Positions 1 through 9,159 of a stretch of DNA of 21,581 nucleotides are shown piece after piece (position 1 is the stretch's first letter; the number at the start of each line of letters is the position of its first letter). Below the pieces are notes generated by a model that was not told the origin of the DNA, made no database searches, and worked only from the letters and a program-made list of their open reading frames with translations. Position numbers and translations under genes: made by a program. Location of the stretch: positions 1 through 21,581 of the forward strand of contig JADJCH010000048.1 in the NCBI GenBank assembly GCA_016703325.1, in the 5' to 3' direction. This DNA comes from Burkholderiales bacterium. GTDB lineage: Bacteria; Pseudomonadota; Gammaproteobacteria; Burkholderiales; Burkholderiaceae_C.

Positions 1-3
1 CTA

Positions 4-20
4 GTGTAGTGTTTGATTGT
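4..20 (+). repeat. IS630 left terminal inverted repeat
   Basis: GTGTAGTGTTTGATTGT matches the reverse complement of 1119-1135 (GTGCAGTGTTCCATTCT) at 13 of 17 positions, with the outer ten bases matching except one. It directly follows the TA at 2-3. Confidence 0.7.
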
Positions 21-1138
21 TGGAAGCAACTTGGTAATTGCGACTCAACGGTTACGGACAGAGTTGGAGCCAGAGTGCGAGTTGCCCCTGCGATCGAGTT
101 GAGTCAAGAGGAGGAGGCTGAGTTGATCCGGCTGGCGCATTCGACCAGCGCAGCAGCGTTCGACTGGCCGAGCGTGCGCATTGTTTTGCTGGCGCATGGC
201 CTGCAGAACCTGGCAGATCGCCCAGAGCTGGGCATCGACCGGATCACGGCGGGTCGCTGGCGCCAGCGCTACATCAGAGTCCGGACTTGGCGGCATCGAG
301 CGGGACCTGCCGCGCGGGCACCGCCGGTCAAGGTGACGGGCAAGCTGGTGGAGCTGGCCACGCAAAGCCAGCCCAGGCCGCCACGCACTGGAGCACGCGC
401 AGATGGCTGCGGTGCTGCAGGTCAGCCCCAGCACGGTGATGCGTCATTGGCAGGCCAATGGGCTCGGAAAGCCTCGGTGCGTGGCTTCAGGTCTCCGCGA
501 CCCGAAGTTCGTCGAGAAGCTCGAAGACATCGTGGGGCTTTGTACATGTCCCCAGCCGAGCACGCCCTGGTGCTGTGCGCGACGAGAAGAGCAGTGCAGG
601 CACTGGACCGCACGCAGCCGGGCCTGCCGATGAAGAAGGTCGTGCGCAGACGATGACGCACGACTACGCGCCACGGCACGACCACGCTGTTGCTGCTCAA
701 CGTGCTCGACGGCACGGTCATCGGCCAGTGCCAGCAGCGGCACACGCACGCCGAGTGGTTGAAGTTCCTGCGCCAGATCGACCGGTGCGACGCCCAAGGG
801 CAAGACCCTGCACCTGATTGCCGACAACTATGCCACCACAAGCACGCGGCGGTGCAGGCGTGGCTGGCTAAGCACCCCAGGTTCCACATGCACTTCACGC
901 CGACCTCGGCGTCTTGGCCTGAACATGGTGGAGCGCTTCTTCCGCGACATCACCACCGAACGCCTAGGCGCGGCGTGTTTACCAGCGTGGGCGAGCTGAG
1001 GCGGTGATCAAGGCGTACGCGCATCACAACACCAGTCCCAAGCCGTTCATCTGGACCAAGAGCGCTCGCGACATCTTGCAGAAGGTCATTCGCGCCAACT
1101 CCCGGTTAAGTGGGAAACAGAATGGAACACTGCACTAG
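9..1138 (+). pseudogene. IS630-family transposase, multiply frameshifted
   Basis: Fragments of one transposase run in order but switch among all three forward frames. The N-terminal helix-turn-helix part (ELSQEEEAELIRL, then LGIDRITAGRWRQRYI-like) is in frame from about 93 to 280. VLQVSPSTVMRHWQANGL follows near 408-460, DPKFVEKLEDIVGL near 500-540, and DEKSS (first catalytic Asp region) near 579. LNVLDGTVIGQCQQRHTHAE lies at about 695-755, ADNYATH (second Asp region) near 820, and NMVERFFRDITTERL (catalytic Glu region) near 923-965. The C-terminus ends at NGTLH and TAG (1136-1138). At least six frame changes are needed to rebuild the protein, so this is a pseudogene. The DDE transposase would have acted on the terminal repeats. 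Confidence 0.85.
1119..1135 (-). repeat. IS630 right terminal inverted repeat
   Basis: This is the partner of the repeat at 4-20. It is followed by TA (1136-1137). The TAG stop of the decayed transposase (1136-1138) overlaps this TA, as happens in compact IS630 elements. Confidence 0.7.
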
Positions 1139-1162
1139 CGTTTTGCTGGCAAGGGAGGGTGC

Positions 1163-1390
1163 ATGGCAGTCACCAAAACTACGGTCATCAGCGTGCGGGT
1201 GCCGCCGGACATCAAGGCGGCGCTGTCAGCGGCAGCCCAGGCCGAGCGGCGGAGCCTAGCGACCATGGTTGAGGTGATGGTGCTGGACTACTGCCGGACC
1301 AGGTCGATACCGCTGCCTGCGGCCGACATGGTTGAGACGGCACCGGCTGCTCCTTCCCGGAAGAAACAAAACTCATCCCGGAAGTCCTGA
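1163..1390 (+). CDS. Ribbon-helix-helix (CopG/Arc-type) small DNA-binding protein
   Basis: A 75-residue protein. Residues 5-47 fit a ribbon-helix-helix domain: a short beta strand (TTVISVRVPPDIK) followed by two helices (AALSAAAQAERRSLATMV and EVMVLDYCRTRSI). The tail is a short Ala/Pro/Lys/Ser-rich extension. The ATG start is supported by a strong ribosome-binding site, AAGGGAGGG, at 1151-1159. Its TGA (1388-1390) is two bases before the ATG of the helicase at 1393, so the two are probably translationally coupled. Small proteins of this fold commonly repress their own operon or act as antitoxins. With no toxin-like partner next to it, autoregulation of the defence operon is the more likely job, which is an inference. 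It lies directly after the IS630 remnant. Confidence 0.75.
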   Translation: MAVTKTTVISVRVPPDIKAALSAAAQAERRSLATMVEVMVLDYCRTRSIPLPAADMVETAPAAPSRKKQNSSRKS

Positions 1391-1392
1391 GC

Positions 1393-4355
1393 ATGCTTGC
1401 TTTCGCCCCTGGCGCACGCGTCGTCATCCGCGACGAAGAGTGGCTGATTCGACGCGTCGACCCCTCCACCGACGGCGGTTGGCTTCTGACCTGCGACGGC
1501 GTCTCCGAACTCGTCCGTGGCCGCGACGCGCTCTTCCTCACGGAGCTCGAGGACCAGATTGAGGTGCTCGACCCGGCCGAGACCCGCCTGGTCGCCGATG
1601 ACAGCCCCACCTACACCGCTTCGCTGCTGTACCTGGAGAGCATGCGCCGGCGCAGCGTGGCCAACGATGAGCGCATCCACCTCGGCCACCGCGGGGTGAT
1701 GAACCTCGTGCCCTACCAGCTCGACCCCGCGCTGCAGGCGCTGCGCCAGCCGCGCTCGCGCATCCTGATCGCCGATGCGGTGGGCCTGGGCAAGACGCTG
1801 GAGGCCGGCGTGCTGGCCACCGAGCTCATCCAGCGCGGCCGCGGCAAGCGCATCCTGGTCGTCACCCAGAAGGCCATGCTCACCCAGTTCCAGAAGGAGT
1901 GGTGGAGCCGCTTTTCCATCCCGCTGGTGCGGCTGGACTCGGTCGGCCTGGCGCGGGTGCGCAACCGCATCCCCGCCAACCACAACCCGTTCAACTACTT
2001 CGACCGCAGCATCATCTCCATCGACACGCTCAAGAGCAATCTCGAGTACCGCAACTATCTGGAGAACGCTTGGTGGGACATCATCGTCATCGACGAATGC
2101 CACAACGTCGCCGCCCGTGCGGGCGAGTCGGGTCTGTCGCGCCGGGCGCGCCTGGCGAAGCTGCTGGCCACCCGGTCGGACACCCTCATGCTGCTGTCGG
2201 CCACGCCCCACGACGGCTCGGCGCGCAGCTTCGCGTCGCTGATGAGCCTGCTGGACCCAACGGCCATCTCCGACCCCGACCACTACACGCCCGAAGACTT
2301 CCGCAGCAAGGGCCTGGTCATCCGCCGCTTCAAGAAGGACATCCGCGACCAGGTGTCGGCCGACTTCCAGGAGCGCGAAACGACTTGCCTGCGCGAGAAG
2401 GCCTCGGCGCTGGAAGAAGCCGCCTACCGCGCGCTGCTGGAGGTGCGCTTCACCCAAGGCGGCCAGCACAAGGCCGGCCGGCAGCAGGAGCTGCAGCGCA
2501 TCGGCATGCAGAAGGCCCTGTTCTCCAGCCCGAAGGCTGCGCTGGAGTCGACCCAGCGTCGCATCGCGCTGCTGCAGGGCAAGCACAGCGTGAGCGACGA
2601 CGAGCGAACCGAGGCGCTGGGCCTGGACGAGTTGCGCCTGGCCCTGCAGGCCCTGGTCGATGACCCATCGGCCAAAAGCTTCAGCCGCTACCAGAAGTTG
2701 CTGGAGCTGCTGCGCTCGACCAGCTTCGGCTGGGCCAAGGACGACGCCAACGACCGTCTCGTCATTTTCTCCGAGCGCATCGAAACGCTGAACTGGTTGA
2801 GGGAGCGCCTCGCCGCCGACCTGCAGCTCAAGCCCAAGCAGTTGGAGGTGCTGCACGGCGGCATGGCCGACACCGAGCAGCAGGCCCTGGTCGAGCGCTT
2901 CGGCCGCCTGGATGACCCGCTGCGCGTGCTGGTGTGCTCCGACGTCGCCAGCGAAGGCCTGAACCTGCACTACTTCTGCCACCGCCTGGTGCACTTCGAC
3001 CTGCCCTGGTCGCTCATGACGTTTCAACAGCGGAATGGACGTGTGGACCGTTACGGCCAGAAGCATCGGCCTCACATCGTCTACCTGTTCACCGAGGCGG
3101 TGACCGAGAAGATTCGCGGCGACCTGCGCATCCTCGAAATCCTGGAGCAGAAGGACGAACAGGCCAACTTCAACCTGGGCGACCCGTCCGCCTTCCTGAA
3201 CGTCTATGACCCCGACAAGGAAGTCGAGAAGGTCAGCGACTACATGGCCGGCGGCATGACGCCGGAGCAGGTAGAGGCCGCGCTGGACCATGCGGCCGCA
3301 GCCAAGGGCCAGGCGGCGATGCCAACGAAGGCGCGAATGAAGCGGATTACCTGCTGGAATTGTTCGGCGGGGGCGATGCAGCGGCCTATGCCGCGACCCA
3401 GCCGGCCGGCAACAGTTTGAACCACATCGACGAGCCCGCCACGCTCTTCGACAGCGAGTACCACTACGCCAAGTCGGCGCTCACCCAACTGAACCAGGGC
3501 CAGACCCTGTGTCAGTGGACCTCGGTGGACGCCGAGCGCCTGGTCTCGTTGACGGCACCTCGCGACCTTCAGGAGCGCCTGCGCCAGCTGCCGCGCGAAG
3601 TACAGGCCGAGAACGACTACTACGCCCTGACAGCCGACTCGCAGCGCATGGCCGACGCCATCGAGGCCGCCCGCCAGGCCCGCGCCGAGGAGGAGACCTG
3701 GCCCAAGCTGCACTACCTGTGGCCGCAGCACCCCATCGTGGAATGGCTGGGCGACCGCGTGCTCACGCACTTCGGGCGTCACTGCGCGCCGCTGCTGCAG
3801 AGCGTGCACCTTCAACCCGGTGAACAGGCCTTCGTGCTGATGGGCCTGGTGCCCAACCGCAAGGGTCAGCCGCTGCTGGTCGAGTGGCAGGTGGCCCACC
3901 GCAAGGTAGACGCCACGGGCCAGGGTGAGTTCACCCTGCAACCCTTCGATGCCTTCGCCGCTCGCACCGGCCTCAAGGCCGGCAAGCTGCCCAACCGTGG
4001 CCAGCTCGCTGAAGGCTCGCCTGCAGTGCAGGCAATGCAAGGGGCACTGCCCAAGGCGGTAGCCGCCATGCGCGGTCACATGGTGGCCAAGCAGACAGCC
4101 TTCTCTGCAGGTTTGGACGAGCGCCTGCGCACCACGCTGGCGGAGCTGGAGCGCCTGCAAGGCCGCCAGGTGGAACAGCTCACGCTGGACCTTGAACGCC
4201 AGCTCGAGACCGTCAAGCGTGGCCGCTTCGAACACCGCAAGCAGCAAATCAATCGGGTCTTCGATGACTACCGCCAGTGGGTGCACGACACCCTGACCAC
4301 CGAACCGCAGCCCTGGATTCAGGTGCTGGCCGCCGTGACCAGCGCTGGAGCCTGA
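1393..4355 (+). pseudogene. SNF2-family helicase (DrmD-like), broken by a -1 frameshift
   Basis: Two ORFs together encode one protein of about 987 residues: 1393-3420 in the first frame, and a second frame that stays open to the TGA at 4353-4355. The helicase core is in the first part: motif I DAVGLGKT with Lys134, motif II DECH at 234-237, motif III LLSATPH at about 267-273, the LHGG and SDVASEGLN motifs of the second RecA lobe, and motif VI QQRNGRVDR at 545-553. Coherent sequence moves to the other frame at about 3311-3318 (GDANEGANEADYLLELFGG downstream), as if one base were missing. The C-terminal third (PATLFDSEYHYAKSAL onward) has an LxxLE-rich, coiled-coil-like end. It would be an ATP-driven DNA translocase without clear unwinding activity. 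Its pairing with a large methylase recalls DrmD-DrmMI of DISARM. The ORF ends two bases before the methylase ATG. The frameshift could be real decay or a sequencing error. Confidence 0.8.
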
Positions 4356-7300
4356 CCATGCCCGTCCTCGAAGCCGTCCACACCTTCGCTGGCATCGCCA
4401 ACGAAAACGAGTTCTACAGCCACCACTACCTCGCCGAAGTCTTCAAGGGCGACATCAAGACGCGCCTGGAGGCCTGGGAGGCCGCTGAAGCAGAGCACCC
4501 GGGCGAAGAGTCCTGGCGCGCACCGCACAAGCGCCTGCAAGCCTGGGCCCAGCGCTGGTTCAGCCTGCGAGGCCAGGTGCCGCGCGGCGCCAGTGACGCC
4601 GAGCGCTGGCAGCTCTTCACCCAGCTGCAAGCGGGCCTGCTGCAGGCGCTGGGCTACCCCGCACCGGGCAAGCTGCCCCAGCCTCATGAGCTGGTGCCGG
4701 GCATGCCCGTGCCCCTGTGGTTTCATGGCCCGCACCTGCAGGCACCGCGCCTGGTGGTCATTCCCGCTTACCAACCCGGCGCCGAGCAGGAAGACTTGCT
4801 CGACCACAAGCTCGTCAGCCTGCTCTACGGCGCCGAGGGCGTGCCCCGCGAGATGCAAGGCGAGCCCTGGGCCGACCTGCTGACCGACGCCGTGTTCGGC
4901 GCCGAGACCCCGCCGCGCTACATCATCCTGGCCGGTTTGGACGAATGGCTGCTGCTGGACCGCTACAAGTGGCCCAACAACCGCGCCCTGCGCTTCGACT
5001 GGGCCGACATCCTGGACCGCAAGGACGCCGACACCCTCAAGGCCTGCGCCGCCTTGCTGCACAAGGACTGCCTGGCACCTGGCGAGGGCAACAGCCTGCT
5101 GGAGAGCCTGGACGAGAACGCCCACAAGCACGCCTTCGGCGTCAGCGAGGACCTGAAGTACGCCCTGCGCGAAGCCATCGAGCTGCTGGGCAACGAAGCC
5201 GCGCGCCAGCTGGACGAGCAAGCCAGCGGCAGCAAGAAGAGCGTTTACTCGGGCCAGTACAAGCTGGACCCGTCCGAGCTCAGTCTGGAATGCCTGCGGC
5301 TGGTCTACCGCCTGCTGTTCATGTTCTACATCGAGGCGCGGCCCGAGCTGGGCTACGTGCCCATCGCCAAGAGCGAGGTCTACCTCAAGGGCTACAGCCT
5401 GGAGAGCCTGCGCGACCTGGAGCTGCAGCCGCTCAGCACGCCCCATGCGCGCGAGGGCGTCTACTTCGACGCCTCGCTGCGCCGCCTGTTCAAGCTGGTG
5501 GCTCAAGGCGTCGGCCTCGCTGGCCAATCGCAGGGTCAGCTCGGCAGCGTGACACCGGGAACGGCAGGCCTGGTGACCGGCGCCAAAGACGTCTTCGCGC
5601 TTGCGCCCCTGGACAGCCGCCTGTTCGACGACAACTCCCTGCCTCTGCTGAGCAAGGTGCGTTTCCCCAACCACCTGTGGCAACGCATCATCAAGCTGAT
5701 GTCGCTCACCCGCGGCAGCAAGGGCAGGCGCGCGGGCCGTGTCAGCTACCAACTGCTCTCCATCAACCAGCTGGGCGCGGTGTACGAGGCGCTGCTGAGC
5801 TACCGCGGCTTCTTTGCTGCTGACGACCTCTACGAGGTCAAGCCCGCCCCGAAGAAGGGCCGCGCCGCTGCCGCAGAGACCGAGGGCGACGATGACGGCG
5901 AGGGTGACGATGACAGCGCCGACGACGCTGGCAGCTCCCGTCGCGGCCGGGCCGGCGGAGGGGGCGACTCCGAAGCCGACAAGCTGGAGAACGCCTGGTT
6001 CGTGCCGGCCGGCCGCCTGAGCGACTACCACGAGGACGAGCGCGTCTACGACCGTGACGAGAACGACCGCCAAAAGCTGCGCATGTACCCCAAGGGCAGC
6101 TTCATCTACCGCCTGGCGGGCCGCGACCGGCAGAAGAGCGCCAGCTACTACACCCCGCAGGTGCTGACCCAGTGCCTGGTGAAGTACGCGCTGAAGGAAC
6201 TCCTGGCCCAAGAGAACGGCCGCGTGAAGAAGGCCGACGACATCCTCACGCTCACCGTCTGCGAGCCCGCCATGGGCAGTGCGGCGTTCTTGAACGAGGC
6301 CGTCAACCAGCTGGCCGACGCCTACTTGGAGCGCAAGCAGGCCGAGCTCAGCAAGCGTATCCCGCACGACGAGTACCCGCAGGAACTCCAGAAAGTGCGG
6401 ATGGTGCTGGCCGACCGCAACGTGTTCGGCGTGGACTTGAACCCCGTGGCGGTGGAGCTGGCCGAGGTGTCGCTGTGGCTCAACGCCATCTACGGCGAGC
6501 CGACGGAAGACAAGGACGGCAACCCGCTGCCGCTCAAGCCCGCCCGCGTGCCCTGGTTCGGCTACCAGCTCTTTGCCGGCAACAGCCTCATCGGCGCGCG
6601 CCGGCAGGCCTACCGTGCCACCAGCGTGGTGAAGGGCGCCAAGCCGGCCTGGCACGAGGAGGCCCCGCGCAAGGTGACGAACGCTGAGGCGCGCAAGGCC
6701 GATGAGATTTGGCACTTCCTGCTGCCCGACCCCGGCATGGCGGATTACGCCGACAAGGACGCCAAAAAGCTCTACCCCGACGACTTCGAGCGGCTGAAGA
6801 AGTGGCGCAAGGCCTTCAACGCGCCGCTGGCCCACCATGAGGTGGCACGGCTGCAGCAGCTCAGCGCTAAGGTGGAAGAGCTGTGGGCCGAGCACACGTT
6901 GGCCCTGGCGCGCGACCGCGCCCGCACTGAGGACGTGCTGGACGTTTGGCCCCACAAGAAGGGCCAGCAGGACGACGCGCATTCATCGCTGTCTCGCGCC
7001 CAGAAGGAAGCCATCCGCCGCCAGAACCTGCTGAACGAAGACGGCGACCTGGCCACGCCCTTCCGCCGCCTGAAGCTGGTGATGGACTACTGGTGCGCGC
7101 TGTGGTTCTGGCCCATCACCGAAAGCAGCCGCCTGCCCAGCCGCGAGGAATGGTGGATGGAGGTGGGCGCCATCCTTGAAGGCAACGTCGTCGACATCGC
7201 GCCACAGACGACGCTGGACCTGATGCCTGCCCTCGAGGCGCCTCAGGCGTTGGTGCCCAAGGCGCAGTCCAGCTTCGAGGGCTTTGAGACTCAGTTGCCG

Positions 7301-7969
7301 TTGCAGCAGGCTACCGACCAGCCCAACCTGCACGACAAGTTCGGCCAACTGCGCATCAAGCGGTTGCGCGAGCACTTTCCGCGAGTGCCGGTGGTGGAGG
7401 GGATTGCCGCGCGGCGGCGCTTCATGCACTGGGAGCTGTGCTTTGCTGATGTGCTGATTCAGCGCGGCGGCTTCGACCTCATCCTAGGCAATCCGCCCTG
7501 GCTCAGGGTGGAGTGGAATGAAGCCGGCGTGCTCGGTGAGTTCAATCCGCAATTCGCCATTCGCAACTTCAGCGCAACCGACCTGACCAAGGAGCGCGAG
7601 CAGGCCTTCGTCCATCACCCCGGCCTACAGACTGCTTGGACCGCCGAACTGGAAGAGGCCGAGGGCACGCAGAACGTGCTGAACGCGCCGCAGAACTATC
7701 CGCTGCTGGCGGGCATGAAGGCGAATCTTTACAAGTGCTTCATGCCTTTGGCGTGGGGGCTGAACGGGCTGCAGGGTGTGACTGGTCTGCTGCATCCGGA
7801 AGGGCCGTATGACGACCCCAAGGGCGGTGCGCTGCGCGAGGCGGTGTACGGGCGCCTGCGACGGCACTTCGGGTTCGTAAATGAATTGCAGCTGTTTGCC
7901 GAGGTGGACCACCACACGAAGTACAGCGTCAACATTTATGGCGCCCTGCGTACCGCGCCGGCCTTTGAC

Positions 7970-7976
7970 CAGTTGG
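7970..7976. repeat. Target-site duplication, left copy
   Basis: CAGTTGG occurs directly before the IS21 left tip and again at 11571-11577 directly after the right tip. In both copies CAG TTG is read in the methylase frame. Removing the IS and one copy joins GAC CAG TTG to GCC AAC, which restores the reading PAFDQLANLFAPATVDAC. Confidence 0.9.
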
Positions 7977-8025
7977 TGTTGCCGCTGACGCAAACCCGCG
8001 TCTATTCGGTGGCGAGGCGGCGTTT
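7977..8025 (+). repeat. IS21 terminal repeat region (istB side)
   Basis: The tip TGTTGCCGCTGACG is followed by AAACCCGCG, TCTATTCGG and TGGCGAGGCGGCG. With small gaps this aligns to the reverse complement of 11528-11570. IS21 ends typically carry several such transposase-binding repeats. Confidence 0.7.
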
Positions 8026-8076
8026 TTCAGACGAGCAGCGTGGGCATAGGGCGAAGAGGCCGGGGCCCAATGGGAA

Positions 8077-8098
8077 CAGGGCCTGCATGCAGGCCCTG
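8077..8098. repeat. Perfect palindrome near the IS21 end, possible terminator
   Basis: CAGGGCCTGCA is followed directly by its exact complement TGCAGGCCCTG, giving 11-bp arms with no spacer. It lies about 100 bp inside the IS and downstream of the last minus-strand IS gene (stop at 8159), where a transcript terminator would be useful. Only TTCCC follows on the minus strand, so it lacks a proper U-tract. Confidence 0.5.
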
Positions 8099-8158
8099 GT
8101 GGGATGAGGTTGGTTGAGGTCCTGACCGGTGCCCACAGGCATGGCCGGTTCAGATGGG

Positions 8159-8362
8159 TCAGAACGGCGCGTCGGGATCGAACTCAGGGGGGCCCTGGTC
8201 GGGCAGGAGCTGTTCGCGCCAGGCCTGCTGCATCTGCGGCCCGTAGGCGGCCCACAGCGCCTGGCGCAGGGCCTGGAGGCACTCGGCGACGGCGAGCGCC
8301 TGCTCGGGCGTCCAGTGCCTGGGGATGACCAACGCCGCGGGTGATGTGGGCGAGCCACTCAT
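8159..8362 (-). CDS. Small IS21-associated protein downstream of istB
   Basis: A 67-residue protein (MSGSPTSPAALVIPRHW start). Its ATG overlaps the istB stop as ATGA (8359-8362), so it is coupled to istB. The middle, HWTPEQALAVAECLQALRQALW, is an amphipathic helix, and the acidic C-terminus ends FDPDAPF. Short ORFs with a WTPEQALAV-type motif occur after istB in some IS21 relatives; that is recalled, not searched. The function is unknown. It may be an accessory factor for transposition or a passenger. Confidence 0.6.
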   Translation of the reverse strand: MSGSPTSPAALVIPRHWTPEQALAVAECLQALRQALWAAYGPQMQQAWREQLLPDQGPPEFDPDAPF

Positions 8363-9159
8363 GCTTGTGCCCTGCGCGAGCGAGCCGGCAGCGCCTTGGC
8401 CGATCGCGCGGCCAGGCGTTGGGCCTGGCGCTCCTGGGCCTCCTTGGCCCGGTAGGAGTCCCCGTCGATGCGCACCACCTCGGCGCGGTGCATGAGCCGG
8501 TCGATCAACGACACCACACAGGCCGCGTTGGGGAAGACCTCGCCCCAGTCGGCGAAGGCCCGGTTGGTCGTCACCACCGTGCTCTTGTGCTGGTAGCGCC
8601 GGCTGACCAACTCGAACAGCAGATCGGCGTGGCGGTTGGAGTACGACAGGTAGCCGACCTCGTCGATGATCAACACATCCGGGGCGGCGTACTGACGCAG
8701 CTTGCGGCGCAGGCCCGAGTCGCTGTCCAGCGCGGCGAGTTCGCCCAGCAACCGCCCGGCGGTGGTCAACAGCGCGGTGTGCCCGGCCAGCACCGCCTGG
8801 TAGCCGATGTTGCAGGCACACATGGACTTGCCCACCCCATTGGGGCCCACCAGGACGACGTTGCTGGCGTCCTTGAGGAACTCCAGCGTCATCAGCTCTT
8901 CGATGGCAGCGCGGTCGATCTGCTTGGGCCAGGCCCAGTCGAAGTCGGCCAGCGGCTTGAAGCGCCCGATGTGGGCCTCGCGCAGGCGCCGCTCCAGGCT
9001 GCGGCGGCCGCGCTCGGTGGCCTCCCAGGTGAGCATCTGCGCCACCCAACTCGCCTGCTCGGGCTGAGCCATCACCTCGGCCCAGTGCTCGATCAGGCCA
9101 TGCAGGCGAAGGGCGGCGGCCTGCTCGCGCAGCGCGGTCGGTGTGCCGGGGTCATGCAT
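8359..9159 (-). CDS. istB: IS21-family ATP-binding helper protein IstB
   Basis: A 266-residue AAA+ ATPase with Walker A GPNGVGKS at 105-112 and Walker B VLIIDEVGYL at 162-171. These are the hallmarks of IstB, which stimulates strand transfer by the IstA transposase and selects the target. The start is taken as ATG at 9159 because a GGAGAG ribosome-binding site lies just upstream. An upstream in-frame ATG at 9216 would bury the start inside istA. The istA stop (9152-9154) overlaps this start as ATGCATGA, indicating coupled translation. The length is close to the usual 250-270 residues and no damage is visible. Confidence 0.93.
   Translation of the reverse strand: MHDPGTPTALREQAAALRLHGLIEHWAEVMAQPEQASWVAQMLTWEATERGRRSLERRLREAHIGRFKPLADFDWAWPKQIDRAAIEELMTLEFLKDASNVVLVGPNGVGKSMCACNIGYQAVLAGHTALLTTAGRLLGELAALDSDSGLRRKLRQYAAPDVLIIDEVGYLSYSNRHADLLFELVSRRYQHKSTVVTTNRAFADWGEVFPNAACVVSLIDRLMHRAEVVRIDGDSYRAKEAQERQAQRLAARSAKALPARSRRAQA

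Larger units (their letters stand above)
4..1135 (+). mobile_element. IS630-family insertion sequence remnant
   Basis: The element is bounded by imperfect terminal inverted repeats and by CTAG at each end (1-4 and 1135-1138). This fits IS630-type insertion at a TA dinucleotide with TA duplicated (2-3 and 1136-1137). The only gene inside is a transposase broken by many frameshifts, so the copy is dead by its own means. Its right tip lies 27 bases before the start codon of the first defence-operon gene, so it has probably replaced or separated the original upstream control region. IS630 is a family call from the protein; the boundaries are read from the sequence. Confidence 0.8.
4358..8107 (+). 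pseudogene. Large adenine-N6 DNA methyltransferase (Eco57I/DrmMI-like), N-terminal part truncated by IS21
   Basis: The ATG at 4358 follows the helicase stop with a two-base gap, and MPVLEAVHTFAGIANENEF begins the conserved reading. Residues 1-500 are a helical N-terminal region with no obvious nuclease motif. A very acidic Asp/Glu/Gly linker sits near 508-545. The methylase core follows: SASYYTPQVLT at 594-604, motif I VCEPAMGSAAF with Glu636, and the catalytic NPPW motif at 1045-1048 (LGNPPWLRVEWNE). NPPW is diagnostic of amino-methylases acting on adenine N6. Native coding stops at base 7976 (about residue 1206). The last 44 residues, to the TGA at 8105-8107, are read from the IS21 end. The rest of the gene is at 11571-13139. 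Intact, it would modify host DNA or take part in a methylation-guided defence system. Without its C-terminal target-recognition region the fragment is unlikely to be specific. Confidence 0.85.

Noticed and set aside
1288..3291. Long open frame on the minus strand (667 codons) opposite the first helicase
   Set aside because: It is the antisense shadow of a GC-rich gene, rich in Val/Leu/Gln/Arg with no motif; the opposite strand has clear helicase motifs.
3311..3420. Programmed -1 ribosomal frameshifting in the first helicase
   Set aside because: There is no slippery heptamer of the A-AAA-AAG type at the switch point, so a one-base loss or sequencing error is simpler.
4319..6982. Minus-strand open frame of 887 codons opposite the methylase
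   Set aside because: Same shadow effect; the composition is repetitive (Val, Leu, Gln, His, Gly) and the forward strand encodes methylase motifs.
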